DNA of 64,000 bases from a virus. Positions 45,785-55,400 of this stretch are shown piece by piece (the stretch's first letter is position 1; every line of letters starts with the position of its first letter). The position numbers and the translations under genes are program-made. Location: IMG/VR virus record IMGVR_UViG_3300047198_000026, positions 1 through 64,000 of that record; one strand, written 5' to 3'. The notes beneath the pieces are model-generated. The model searched no databases. It saw only the letters and a list, made by a program, of their open reading frames with translations, and was not told the origin of the DNA.

Positions 45785-47650
45785 ATGTCCTTATTTAGAA
45801 CAGGATATCCGTCATCTATCCACAAAATATATGAAATTCCTGGTGTAACCCAAGAAAACTTTGATGCTATAGAAGACTGGTCTGGTATTGAGCATTCAAG
45901 TTTGACCTCTGCTTCTTCTGGGCAACATGTGGCTGGGGGAGCAGGAGTCGTTTATGTGGGTAAAACACTGGACATTTCTGAATTATCTCCGGCCTCTGGG
46001 GCTATGGTTAGGAATCGTCAGACGGGTACCTTTGGGAAATACGACGGATTAGACTTCTATGGGATATGGGCAAATAAGTACTCTCGGGCTCGGGCCACCT
46101 TGTCAGGGGCGGTATTTCCCCTAACGGCAGACTGGCAAGGTAGGTTTGACTGTAACCAGATTTTGTGGGACTCCTTACATGAATTTCACATTGATCCAGC
46201 GGACGCATTATCTGGATCATTTACTCCCTGTGCCGATGGGTTCTATCATGTTATTGCTAGTTTTGCCATCTCAGCAGCTAATACACAAGTAACAACTAAC
46301 ACATCACGACCCTCTGGAAATGGAACTGTACAGTGGATTCCCAGTGGATATGGGGTAGGTTATAATTATAAGAACGTGTGGGAATATCCTAGTGTTAGCG
46401 ACGAAATGCACTATTTTAATGAGTCAGCAACATCTGGAGTATATGATTCCTTTAATCTATCTCCCGCAGCCACTGGAGGACCTGCAGGATCTTCTTCTGT
46501 TGTTATAGGAGCAACTTGGAGAGTTCGGCTTCGGAATGGAAGTTGTGCTTGTAATAATACGTGTTACCATGATATTACCACCTGCACTTGTAATAATTCC
46601 TGCTATGAAGATACGGCCTGCACCTCCTGTGATATGACATGTTACCAACAGGGAAGTTGCACATGTAATAACTCGTGCTATGGTCAGGCTGGATGTACCT
46701 GTAATAACACCTGTTATAGCCAAACGTGCACGACCTGTAATGCCACCTGTTATAGTCAAACGTGCACATGTAATTATACCTTATATGGACCTCATTGTAA
46801 CACATGCTACATTACGTGCTATTGGTTTGCTTGGTGCAAAGGTGATCAGAGCTGCACCTGTAATAATACCTGTTATGGGGGATTCACCTGCACCTGTAAT
46901 AATTCATGCTATGGACAATCCTGTACCTGTAATAGCACTTGTTATCAACAGCAATGTGCCTCTTGTTATAATACTTGTTATGGGTATAGTGGATCTTGCA
47001 CCTGTAATAGTTCGTGTTATGGACAAGGCTCTTGCACTTGTAATAATTCTTGCTATGGTGATACCCCTTGTTCCTGTGATGTAACCACCTACGGGTATTC
47101 TCATTCGTGTGAATGTGATGCGTCTCAGTATCTAGGAGTTTTCCAAATTGCTCCTGAGATATATGATTCCGCTTTAGGTTGGGCAAGGGGGACACTAACA
47201 TCCATAGCTGGAACAGCATATGGAGAATATACATATGTATGGGACACTGACCCTTTTAGAACCGCCGACTGGACAGCTGAGACTGCCTCAGGAATTACAA
47301 GTATAGCATATCGCCTGTTTACTCCCTACACGGCTGCCTGTGGAGTGTCGGCTGATGTGAGCCAATTTTATTTAAGCCAATCTTGGTTTCCTGTAAGACC
47401 CGTGTTGCGTTTGCAGATAGTAACGAATGAAGCAAATGCGTCCTCTTCGGTGGTGGCCCAGACTCAAGAGACCATTGCAGAAGCAGGGGCAGAAAGTTAT
47501 CAAACTGTCTCTCTATCCACTATAGTTCCTCTCAAAGGCGGAGACAGGCTTAGTTTTAAGGTTAGGAAAACCCGAATTGATGATATGAGTACAAATAATT
47601 ATGCCTATTCCTTTGTGAGTGTGCATCGGTTAGGGGGTCAGTGGATTTAA
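45785..47650 (+). CDS. Jelly-roll-like virion protein with 16-repeat Cys domain
   Basis: A 621-aa protein. N-terminus and C-terminus match its two neighbours (D-A-I-E-D-W; D-G-F-Y-H-V-I-A-S-F; G-G-D-R-L-S-F-K-V). Between β-strands, residues 254-449 hold 16 repeats of C-x(1,2)-C-[NDY]-x-x-x-Y, mostly C-T-C-N-N-[ST]-C-Y. This is the same repeat as the peptide at 36749, in a place likely to be an exposed loop or tip. I propose that the radical-SAM enzymes modify this domain on the virion protein, for example by crosslinking, for receptor binding or stability. The chemistry is unknown. Confidence 0.75.
   Translation: MSLFRTGYPSSIHKIYEIPGVTQENFDAIEDWSGIEHSSLTSASSGQHVAGGAGVVYVGKTLDISELSPASGAMVRNRQTGTFGKYDGLDFYGIWANKYSRARATLSGAVFPLTADWQGRFDCNQILWDSLHEFHIDPADALSGSFTPCADGFYHVIASFAISAANTQVTTNTSRPSGNGTVQWIPSGYGVGYNYKNVWEYPSVSDEMHYFNESATSGVYDSFNLSPAATGGPAGSSSVVIGATWRVRLRNGSCACNNTCYHDITTCTCNNSCYEDTACTSCDMTCYQQGSCTCNNSCYGQAGCTCNNTCYSQTCTTCNATCYSQTCTCNYTLYGPHCNTCYITCYWFAWCKGDQSCTCNNTCYGGFTCTCNNSCYGQSCTCNSTCYQQQCASCYNTCYGYSGSCTCNSSCYGQGSCTCNNSCYGDTPCSCDVTTYGYSHSCECDASQYLGVFQIAPEIYDSALGWARGTLTSIAGTAYGEYTYVWDTDPFRTADWTAETASGITSIAYRLFTPYTAACGVSADVSQFYLSQSWFPVRPVLRLQIVTNEANASSSVVAQTQETIAEAGAESYQTVSLSTIVPLKGGDRLSFKVRKTRIDDMSTNNYAYSFVSVHRLGGQWI
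46544..47131 (+). repeat. Sixteen Cys-repeat units in the virion protein gene
   Basis: Each unit encodes C-x(1,2)-C-[N/D/Y]-x-[T/S]-[C/L/T/Q]-Y, separated by spacers of mostly 3-5 residues with one of 10. Codons vary between units (TGT/TGC, AAT/AAC), so the repeats are not recent exact copies and appear maintained by selection on the protein. Confidence 0.9.
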
Positions 47651-49293
47651 TGACTACTTCTAATATTCTAAGTCAATTAGGACAAGTTCTCTCCCAAGCA
47701 GGGGCTTCACAGAATGCCCCCTTAATTATAGACAAATTTAATATAGGGTTGGTGGATGAGGAAGTCCTTTCGAAGTACCAATACAGTCCACAGGCCTGTG
47801 TTGATTGTCAGGATGTAGAGTTATTTCCTAGGGGTACTCTTAGTAGAAGGAAGGGTTTTGATAAATTAAATTCAGCTCCTTGGTATAATGCACCCATCAA
47901 TAAAATATTTCAATGGCAGACTATAGATGGAGTAAGCCTATTCCTTGCCTTTTGTCCAGCATCAGGGTCCACTAGCGCGGATATCGGCTCAATTACGATT
48001 ACAGGCTCTTTTGTCCTTACTCCGATATTATCTGTGTCTTCTGCGTCTGCAAGTTGGGATCCAGAATGGACGGATGTAATTTCAGTAACAGCCTATTCGG
48101 GCTCTGCTGTATTTGTTTATCCAAATACTGAGGTGCCATACGCTTGGAGTGGGCAGGCTGGTTCATTGGTTGAATCCTTATCGGCCTCTTCTCCAAGTGG
48201 AGCAAAATATTGTGCGAGTTATGGAAATCACCTTTTATTAGCTAATGTTTTAGATGTTAACGGAACTCGTCGGGGATCTAGAGTGGTGTGGTGTTATCCG
48301 GGCAATCCCGGTTATTGGCCTGCTACCTACTATCTAGATTTTGATGCCGATGATGGAGACGAGATAACCTCAATTTCATCTTTGGGTAACTTGGTAGTCG
48401 TACAGAAAGAGACAAAGACTTTTGTAATGCACTACACTGGTGATGTGGACATATTTAAAGGGGAAAGGATATCAACATCTACTGGGTGTGTGGCCCATAA
48501 TTCTGCAAGAGAATTTAAAGGGGTATTATACTTCTTGGCAGTGGACGGAGTTTATAAATTTGATGGTGTTTCCCCTCCAGTAGAATTGTCAGGAAACATT
48601 AGAAACCACTTTAAGCAGTTGAACAATCAATACCGGCATATGAGCCAGACGACTGTTTTTCCTGATAAGGACCAGGTTTGGGTGTCTGTTCCCTATGGAT
48701 CCTCTATATTTCTAAATAGGATCTACGTTCTAGATTTTGTACAATCGGCCTGGACTAAGTTTAACATCTCCTGTGCATCCTTGAGCCTTATTCGATATGG
48801 AGCCAACTTGGCTTATGAAAACTTTCCCTTGGATTATGGAAACTATGACTTAAAGATAGGAGACGCATATGGGGCTCGATCGGAGATCATTGTTACTGGA
48901 ACCTATGACGGATTTATCAATAGGTATGGATTATTTAATACGGATAATGGAGTCCCTGTCATAGCCTATTGGACTAGCTGCTGGCTAGATTTTGGGATGC
49001 CCAACTACAATAAGAGAGTTGTCAGGGGGACTGTCTGGTTAGAGAAGGAAGGAGATTATGACCTATCTGTTTTTGTCTTTGCTGACTGGGACGATGTCAC
49101 TCCTATTAAGACATTTACTGTATCTCTGTCAAGTACTGTTCCAACTATCGAGAAAAGACTTGACTTCACTAGGAACTTACGATCCTTTCAATTTACTGTC
49201 ACTACTTCTGGGGCTACGGCCTCTGGATCTCCTTTTAGGATTCATAAGATGGCTTGGGATTGGGTACCCAAGGGGAGGACTCAGGTCAAATGA
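47650..49293 (+). CDS. Tail or stabilisation protein, β-propeller-like
   Basis: A 547-aa protein; ATG at 47650 (TAATG). A-C-V-D-C-Q-D-V-E-L-F-P-R-G-T-L-S-R-R-K-G-F is the start of a β-rich domain seen in phage stabilisation or P22 gp10-like proteins. Repeated W/Y-rich strands follow. It would sit in the tail tube or connector. Coupled to the Cys-repeat protein. Confidence 0.6.
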   Translation: MTTSNILSQLGQVLSQAGASQNAPLIIDKFNIGLVDEEVLSKYQYSPQACVDCQDVELFPRGTLSRRKGFDKLNSAPWYNAPINKIFQWQTIDGVSLFLAFCPASGSTSADIGSITITGSFVLTPILSVSSASASWDPEWTDVISVTAYSGSAVFVYPNTEVPYAWSGQAGSLVESLSASSPSGAKYCASYGNHLLLANVLDVNGTRRGSRVVWCYPGNPGYWPATYYLDFDADDGDEITSISSLGNLVVVQKETKTFVMHYTGDVDIFKGERISTSTGCVAHNSAREFKGVLYFLAVDGVYKFDGVSPPVELSGNIRNHFKQLNNQYRHMSQTTVFPDKDQVWVSVPYGSSIFLNRIYVLDFVQSAWTKFNISCASLSLIRYGANLAYENFPLDYGNYDLKIGDAYGARSEIIVTGTYDGFINRYGLFNTDNGVPVIAYWTSCWLDFGMPNYNKRVVRGTVWLEKEGDYDLSVFVFADWDDVTPIKTFTVSLSSTVPTIEKRLDFTRNLRSFQFTVTTSGATASGSPFRIHKMAWDWVPKGRTQVK

Positions 49294-49493
49294 AAGTGGC
49301 AATACGAAGAGTGTCTGAGTGGGCCTCAGGGAATCTTGACAACCTGAACAGTATTCTTCTTGAGCATGAGCATGCTATTAACGCGAATACATTTGGAACC
49401 TATGTATCCTGTGCCGGAGCATCTGGTGTGTCTATCGGGTACATTGCTATAAAAGACGATACAGGCACAACTAGGTTTATACCAGTATGGTAA
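49290..49493 (+). CDS. Small virion-type protein, 67 aa
   Basis: Starts at an ATG overlapping the stop before it (ATGA). Helical N-terminus (N-L-D-N-L-N-S-I-L-L-E-H-E-H-A-I), then G-Y-I-A-I-K-D-D-T-G-T-T-R-F-I-P-V. That last stretch is a β-hairpin end found in several small tail proteins. Function unknown. Confidence 0.6.
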   Translation: MKVAIRRVSEWASGNLDNLNSILLEHEHAINANTFGTYVSCAGASGVSIGYIAIKDDTGTTRFIPVW

Positions 49494-49522
49494 GTAATAA
49501 AATTTAAAAAAGGGTGATTAAA

Positions 49523-50713
49523 ATGGGAGATTATGATATGGGATCTTGGGATGTGGGTATTGATTATCAACCTCAATATGATTGGAGTCAATACGCTTTC
49601 GATCCATATGCTGGATACGGATATGATACAGGAGAGGCTGCTCCAATAGACTGGAGCCAGTATATGAATCAGCCTACAGACACTTCCTCGATGGAAAACT
49701 ACATTGGTGATTATACCGGAGGAGGAGGAACTCCCATTCCAGGTTATGTTTCTACCCAAGGGATTGGTGGGGGTGGAGGAGTGTATGGTGCTGCTGATGC
49801 TGCGGGTGGAGGAATTGGTCAGTATGCCAATTTAGCAACAACCATAGCCGGAATTTTGGCCAAACTAAAGGGTGGAACTGGCACAAAAAGCACCGGCACT
49901 AACCAAGCTGCCGGTGCTATTCAATACCCTCCCCAGAAGGCTGCCGGATTGCAAGGAGCCCAGCAGGCCATTAGTAATTTGAGGATTCCAGGAGTTAATC
50001 AGGTCGATTTGGCCTCTTTGCTTGGACTAGGTCAAAAGAACCTTACCACTATGCAGCAGCAAGTTATTGATCCAACGACATATTTAGCCCAACATGGAGC
50101 CCAGTTTGTTGACCCAACCCAGTATCAAAATATGGTTAATATGGCTAACAAGATGTATGGCCCTGATTACTTGAGACAACAGATTGCTCCTTTAATGAGT
50201 AATGCTGGAATTACAGGTGGGGCAGACTTAAGTAGAGTGGTTGATCAATCATCCAATATAAATCAAATGAGAAACCAGGCCATTATGACTGCCTTACAAA
50301 ATCAAGCAGGGGCAACAACTCAACAGAATATTCTTAACCAGTCAGCAAAAACAGGAGCCATGGGAGCCCTTCCTGGATTCCTTGGACAACAGGCTGGTTT
50401 AGTTTCAGACCCATATAGCCAAGCTTTAAATATGTCAACTGCTGGGGGACAAATGACCTTGGCTGACTTTTTAGCCTTGGCCAATGCGTCATCCCCAACG
50501 GGCAGTACCCAAGCCGGAACTCAAACTCAGGCATATGGTCAACAGAATCTTCTCCAACAGTTAGGACAACTTCTGTCTTCAACAGGGGCAGCAGGTTCAG
50601 TTCAGCAACAGGGACAGTGGAATCCAGTAACGGGACAATACCAATATCCCCCACAGCAACAGCAGACTAGTGTAATTAGTTCACTGCTTAGCGCACTTGG
50701 ACTAGGGGGCTAA
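49523..50713 (+). CDS. Large virion protein with Gly/Tyr/Gln-rich regions
   Basis: A 396-aa protein from an ATG at 49523 (AAAGGGTGATTAA). D/Y/W-Q-rich start, Gly-rich linker, Gln-rich helical middle. Low complexity and length suggest a DNA-ejection or internal virion protein; no family recognised. Confidence 0.5.
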   Translation: MGDYDMGSWDVGIDYQPQYDWSQYAFDPYAGYGYDTGEAAPIDWSQYMNQPTDTSSMENYIGDYTGGGGTPIPGYVSTQGIGGGGGVYGAADAAGGGIGQYANLATTIAGILAKLKGGTGTKSTGTNQAAGAIQYPPQKAAGLQGAQQAISNLRIPGVNQVDLASLLGLGQKNLTTMQQQVIDPTTYLAQHGAQFVDPTQYQNMVNMANKMYGPDYLRQQIAPLMSNAGITGGADLSRVVDQSSNINQMRNQAIMTALQNQAGATTQQNILNQSAKTGAMGALPGFLGQQAGLVSDPYSQALNMSTAGGQMTLADFLALANASSPTGSTQAGTQTQAYGQQNLLQQLGQLLSSTGAAGSVQQQGQWNPVTGQYQYPPQQQQTSVISSLLSALGLGG

Positions 50714-50734
50714 TTAAATAGAAGAGGTGTAATT

Positions 50735-52426
50735 ATGGCAAATACAGTACCAACAACTGGAGATAATATGTATGGATGGCCTGGAGTAGGTCAATCAAAC
50801 ACTCCTTTATTACAAGAAATGCTATGGAATGCCATCAAGGGTTCCCTATCAGAAATGGGGAAACCCCCACAGGGAGGGGCTTATACTTTACCAGGTCCTC
50901 CTACTCCTCCGGTGGCTCCAGTAGCGCCAGTAGCTCCTACTCCGATAGCTCCTCCTGTTATAAAACAACAGGTGAGAACTCCGGCTCAGAAGACAGCAGC
51001 AGCTGCTCTTGCGGCCCCAGGGGGAGTTCCCTCTACACCTGATAAGCTACCGCCTGCCACTGAAGTACCAAAACCTGCTCCAGCGCCTGAGATTCCCTAT
51101 GGAGGATTGCCTGGTGAACTTCCACCCGAACCAGATGTGGCCGGTAGAATAACCAAGGCCTATGAACAGGCCTATCCAGAGAACCTTGAAGACGTCTTGC
51201 CCAGACAGTCGAGGCCAGCAGGTGGAATGGGAGATTGGCTTACTAATATGTCTATGGCTGCAGCCGGTCAGGATCCCGTAGCCTATAGGCGTCAGCAACA
51301 GTCAGAGGATGAGGCCAAATGGACTCAGGCAGTTAATTACAAATTGCAAAGGTCCAAGGGGCAATATGACTTGGAAATGAAGAAAGCCGATATGGATATG
51401 CAAAAATATGAGAGGACGAAGCAGGATGCTCTGGCCTTATTGACCCAGCAGTATAATGCTGATCCCGAGAGGGCTATGAAAAGTGAGAAGTGGGTTAGCG
51501 ACTTCTCCAGAATACACATGCCCGGGGCCACTCCTGAACAGATTAAAGACTATGTTAATACCAGAAAGGACCCCAAGACGGGTCAATTAGTTGGTCCTAG
51601 AAATGCTTCTGAGAAATGGGCCGATGATACCTTTGGAAAGTATGTTGCCATGAAGAGCATGTTCCCAGATATGGATGATGGGTCAGTTAAAGCCTTGGCT
51701 GCTGGAATACAGGGATATAATGCTATGGAGCAAGAGTATCAGAAAAGGCGTAAGGAATTAATGAAGCAGACAGATAGTGCTTCTAAGAAAAAGAAGCTTG
51801 ATCAGCTTGATGAGGATTATAGTGACTATGTGGAGGCCACGAAGGGATTACGGAATAAAGACCTTTTGGCAATGCAGAAACTTGCTGCACAATCTCAGGC
51901 CAGTTTTTATAGGGCCCAAAAGGACCTAGCTGATGCCCAACTCAAGCAGTGGAAAGCCCCCCCTGTGAGTGCCCAGATTTTAGCCTTGGCAGATCCCTCA
52001 ATCAAGGATCCTACTATGGGGGCTATGACAGCTCAAACATACATGAAGGGGGCTCAAACAGCTATTCCAAAGGTGTATAAAGCTACAGTTGGAAAACTGA
52101 ATTTAAATAAGGAAATTTTTACCCCTACTGAACATGAATCCCTATACACTATGGGAAAAGGGTCGCGTATGTGGTTGATTCAAGGAATGATGACAGCCGC
52201 GATTCCTCCAGCTGAGAAACAGAAACTTTGGAAGCAGCTTGGATGGCCGGCCAACGATTTCGAATACTATAAATTATCTCAAAAGGATAAAAATCTTTAT
52301 TTGGCTGAGTCTCAATATGCCTATCAATTATTGCAGGAGGCTGATGCCAAGCCTGATGAGGTAATCAGGGGTATTATCAATTATGGACAGGTACTCCGAG
52401 GGGGTGCGCCCCTCCCAACAAAATAA
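50735..52426 (+). CDS. Virion protein with Pro-rich N-terminus
   Basis: A 563-aa protein. N-terminus has P-x-P repeats (A-P-V-A-P-V-A-P-T-P-I-A-P), then a long helical body with K/E/Q heptads and a basic C-terminal end. Likely an internal or ejection protein. Function unknown. Confidence 0.5.
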   Translation: MANTVPTTGDNMYGWPGVGQSNTPLLQEMLWNAIKGSLSEMGKPPQGGAYTLPGPPTPPVAPVAPVAPTPIAPPVIKQQVRTPAQKTAAAALAAPGGVPSTPDKLPPATEVPKPAPAPEIPYGGLPGELPPEPDVAGRITKAYEQAYPENLEDVLPRQSRPAGGMGDWLTNMSMAAAGQDPVAYRRQQQSEDEAKWTQAVNYKLQRSKGQYDLEMKKADMDMQKYERTKQDALALLTQQYNADPERAMKSEKWVSDFSRIHMPGATPEQIKDYVNTRKDPKTGQLVGPRNASEKWADDTFGKYVAMKSMFPDMDDGSVKALAAGIQGYNAMEQEYQKRRKELMKQTDSASKKKKLDQLDEDYSDYVEATKGLRNKDLLAMQKLAAQSQASFYRAQKDLADAQLKQWKAPPVSAQILALADPSIKDPTMGAMTAQTYMKGAQTAIPKVYKATVGKLNLNKEIFTPTEHESLYTMGKGSRMWLIQGMMTAAIPPAEKQKLWKQLGWPANDFEYYKLSQKDKNLYLAESQYAYQLLQEADAKPDEVIRGIINYGQVLRGGAPLPTK

Positions 52427-52435
52427 GGGGTTAAT

Positions 52436-55400
52436 ATGTTATCTATAAATTCCTTTGATCAGGCCAGTGTTGCAGAACCCTCCTCAAGATGGGGAGCCCA
52501 AGGTCCTGCTATTCAAGCAGTAGAGCCTGGTTATGCTGAATACGGCTGGGCTAAGATGCGAGAGACTCTTTCAAAGAGATTGGGTACCTTAGACTACTAT
52601 GCAGACAAGATTTCTTCAGGTCTGGGTATCTCTAAACCCGAAGTCTTTGAGAGATGGTCACAAAGCCTTAAACCAGAGGATATGAAGCTTGATACCCAAT
52701 CCTTCGTCAAGAAGCTGATTGGGGCTGCCGCAGGGGCAGCAGTCGATTTACCTGTATACGCAGGGGCATCTGCCCTAGGATCTCTTGCCCTAGGACCAAT
52801 TGCTGGCCCAGCAGCTGCCTTTGGAGCCATTGGGGCAGCCGAAGGGGCGCCAGAAGGTGGTCTAAAAGGAGCACTGACACAGGGAGCCTTGGGTGCTGGA
52901 ACCGGTGCAGGCTTTGGATTAATGGGAAAGCTTGGACTTGGGCGCCTTGGTAGGTCTTTAGGAACAGGAAGTCTATTTGCTGGTGGTGATATAGCTGGTA
53001 AGGCTGTAACAGGACAACCACAAAGTTTTGAAGATGTTGCTCAGTCTGGAATATTAGGACTTGGAATGGGGGCTATGGGAAGGGGTAAACCTCGAGAAGT
53101 AGCACGCCCAGGAGAGGCACTACCCAGACCTGGTCCTGGAATACCCGATGAGAGGGCTGGTACGGCTCCTGGTATGGGACTTCTTCCAGAAGAAGCCCCT
53201 AGAGGATTAGGTCCTCGAGCAGGAGCCCCGGGAACTCCTAACCTTTTGGATATTCTTGGGAGATCTCAGCAAGAAGCTCCTATTGACCTTCAAACAGCTA
53301 TGGGTCTTCGACCAGGAACCGCAGATATCCTTGGACTTACAGGGCAAGGACAAGTTCCATCTGTCATTCCTAAGGGTATGAAATATGATAAAGGTACTAT
53401 AATTAAAGAAGCAAAACTTCGTAATCGGGCTACTTCAGACCAAGTAAAGGATTTAGTTCGCTTTGGGGTAGAGGAAGAGGATGCAAAAACACTCACCACA
53501 AGGGAAGCTGCCCAAATTATTAAGTCATCCAGGAAGAGCTCAATTATGAAGACAGCCAAAGGCCTGGATGTGTTTGACAAAATGGCAGAAGAACCTAAGA
53601 CAGAAGGAAGATGGGAAAAGCCGTCTGCCTATGGATTTGACGCTGATACTGCTATCAAAGAGGGAATGGACAAAAGAGTAGATGGAGATACCCTTTGGGC
53701 CAGAAGTCAATGGACAAAATGGCAAAGACTGGATAACAGGTTTGAGGCAATAAAGAATAAGAAAAGAGTATCCGACCGGATGGAGAAGGCAGACCTTGTC
53801 ACAAAGATGTCTGAAATCAAACATCAATTGGAAGGTTATGCTGGATTTGAAAAGGAGGCAGAGGGATTTTCTGGGGAGACCAGACTGATGAAGAAGGAAG
53901 TTACTAAGTTACTTAGTGAGGTTGAGAAGGAACTTAGACCCCAAGGTCCAAAGATTTTAGCCCCTATCAGAAAGGCAATACTCGATCGTGGTTTCACAGA
54001 AGAGGATGTGGCCTTAGCAAAGAGAACAGCCCGAGATAAGATTATCCAGAACAAAGGTGTGACCAACCTTACCCATCGCATTTCGCCAGAGGGCAAACTT
54101 GAGGCCCTCTCAGCAGAAGAAAGAGGGAAGATTACCAGCGTTGAGGCCCCTAAAGAACCTCCGGCAAAGGTCTTTGAGAGACTACCGGGAGAATCTGACA
54201 AAGATGCTGCTGCCAGATTTGAAAAGGAATTTGGGGCAGAGGTAGTAGAAAAAGAGCCCAGAGAACCAACTGTCGTGTCAGAGGAAGTTCCTGTACCCAG
54301 TACTGAATTAGATGCAGAGAAGGTATTACTAGAGTCTGTGAAACGCCGAGCAATGTATGATAAGTTACCCAAAAGGACCAAACAACAGTTTGACGCTTTA
54401 CTCTTACAGAATGCCAAGAAGATTGAACCCACAATAACAAAAGTAGGTCAGGCTTGGGAACTGGCTGATAAGTTATCTGAGTCTAAGGGAAGGGCCTTCG
54501 AAGGAGAAGTTACTGAGAAGACAGTGGCTGCGGAAGCTGGAAAGGCTAGGAAGGAACCTAAAATTGTAGAGCCAGATGAGGAACAGACGAAAGTTGGGAT
54601 GGCCAGGACGGCCATAGAACGTAATGTGGCCGAAAGAGAGAGTATTGAATATGCTCAAAAGCCAAGACAAACCCGTAAGGAAAGTCAGGACACTATTGCC
54701 TCAAGAGGGCGTTCGGCTGCTGACCCCATTGAAGCCACCACGGACCTTACTCCAAAGACCCATACTGGTGAGTGGTTAAAGAGATGGACCGATTGGTATT
54801 ACAGGACTTTTAGGAATGAAGACCCAGATCAACTTAGGGAAAGATTTAATATCGCTTATAGAACACAATTAGAAACTAGGATGCCTGCTATGATGGCATA
54901 TCCAGGAGGTCCTGGAAAGTTGATTCCCTTGAGCGATTTTATGGGTCAGATGATGAATTCACAGGATCCAAATCTTAAGATGATTGGAGAGATGGGAGCC
55001 CGGAAGCATGTTATGGCCAAGGACAATCTGGTCAAAGACCAAGAAACCGTGGTCACAATGGAGGCCATCAAGAAAAGGGCTTTGGGAAGAATGACTCAGG
55101 AAGAGTGGACAAAGAAATTATGGGATTTGGAAAAGACCTTTAAGACGGATGATCCTGATGTTGGCGCTTGGAGAGATGTTGTAAAAGCCAGAGAGGAGTA
55201 CTATGCAGAATTAAGGGGGATGAAAGCCAGGGGTATTTACCGTCTGGACTACATCATCCCACACAAAATTGACATGTCGGAGGCTTACTTAAGATTCAGG
55301 CAGTCTGTATTAGGGGCAAAGGAATATGAAAAACTTCCTAAGGACGTAAAAGAGTTTGCCAGTGAGCAGGAGATTGGCTTAGTTAAGAGTATTATGCAGA

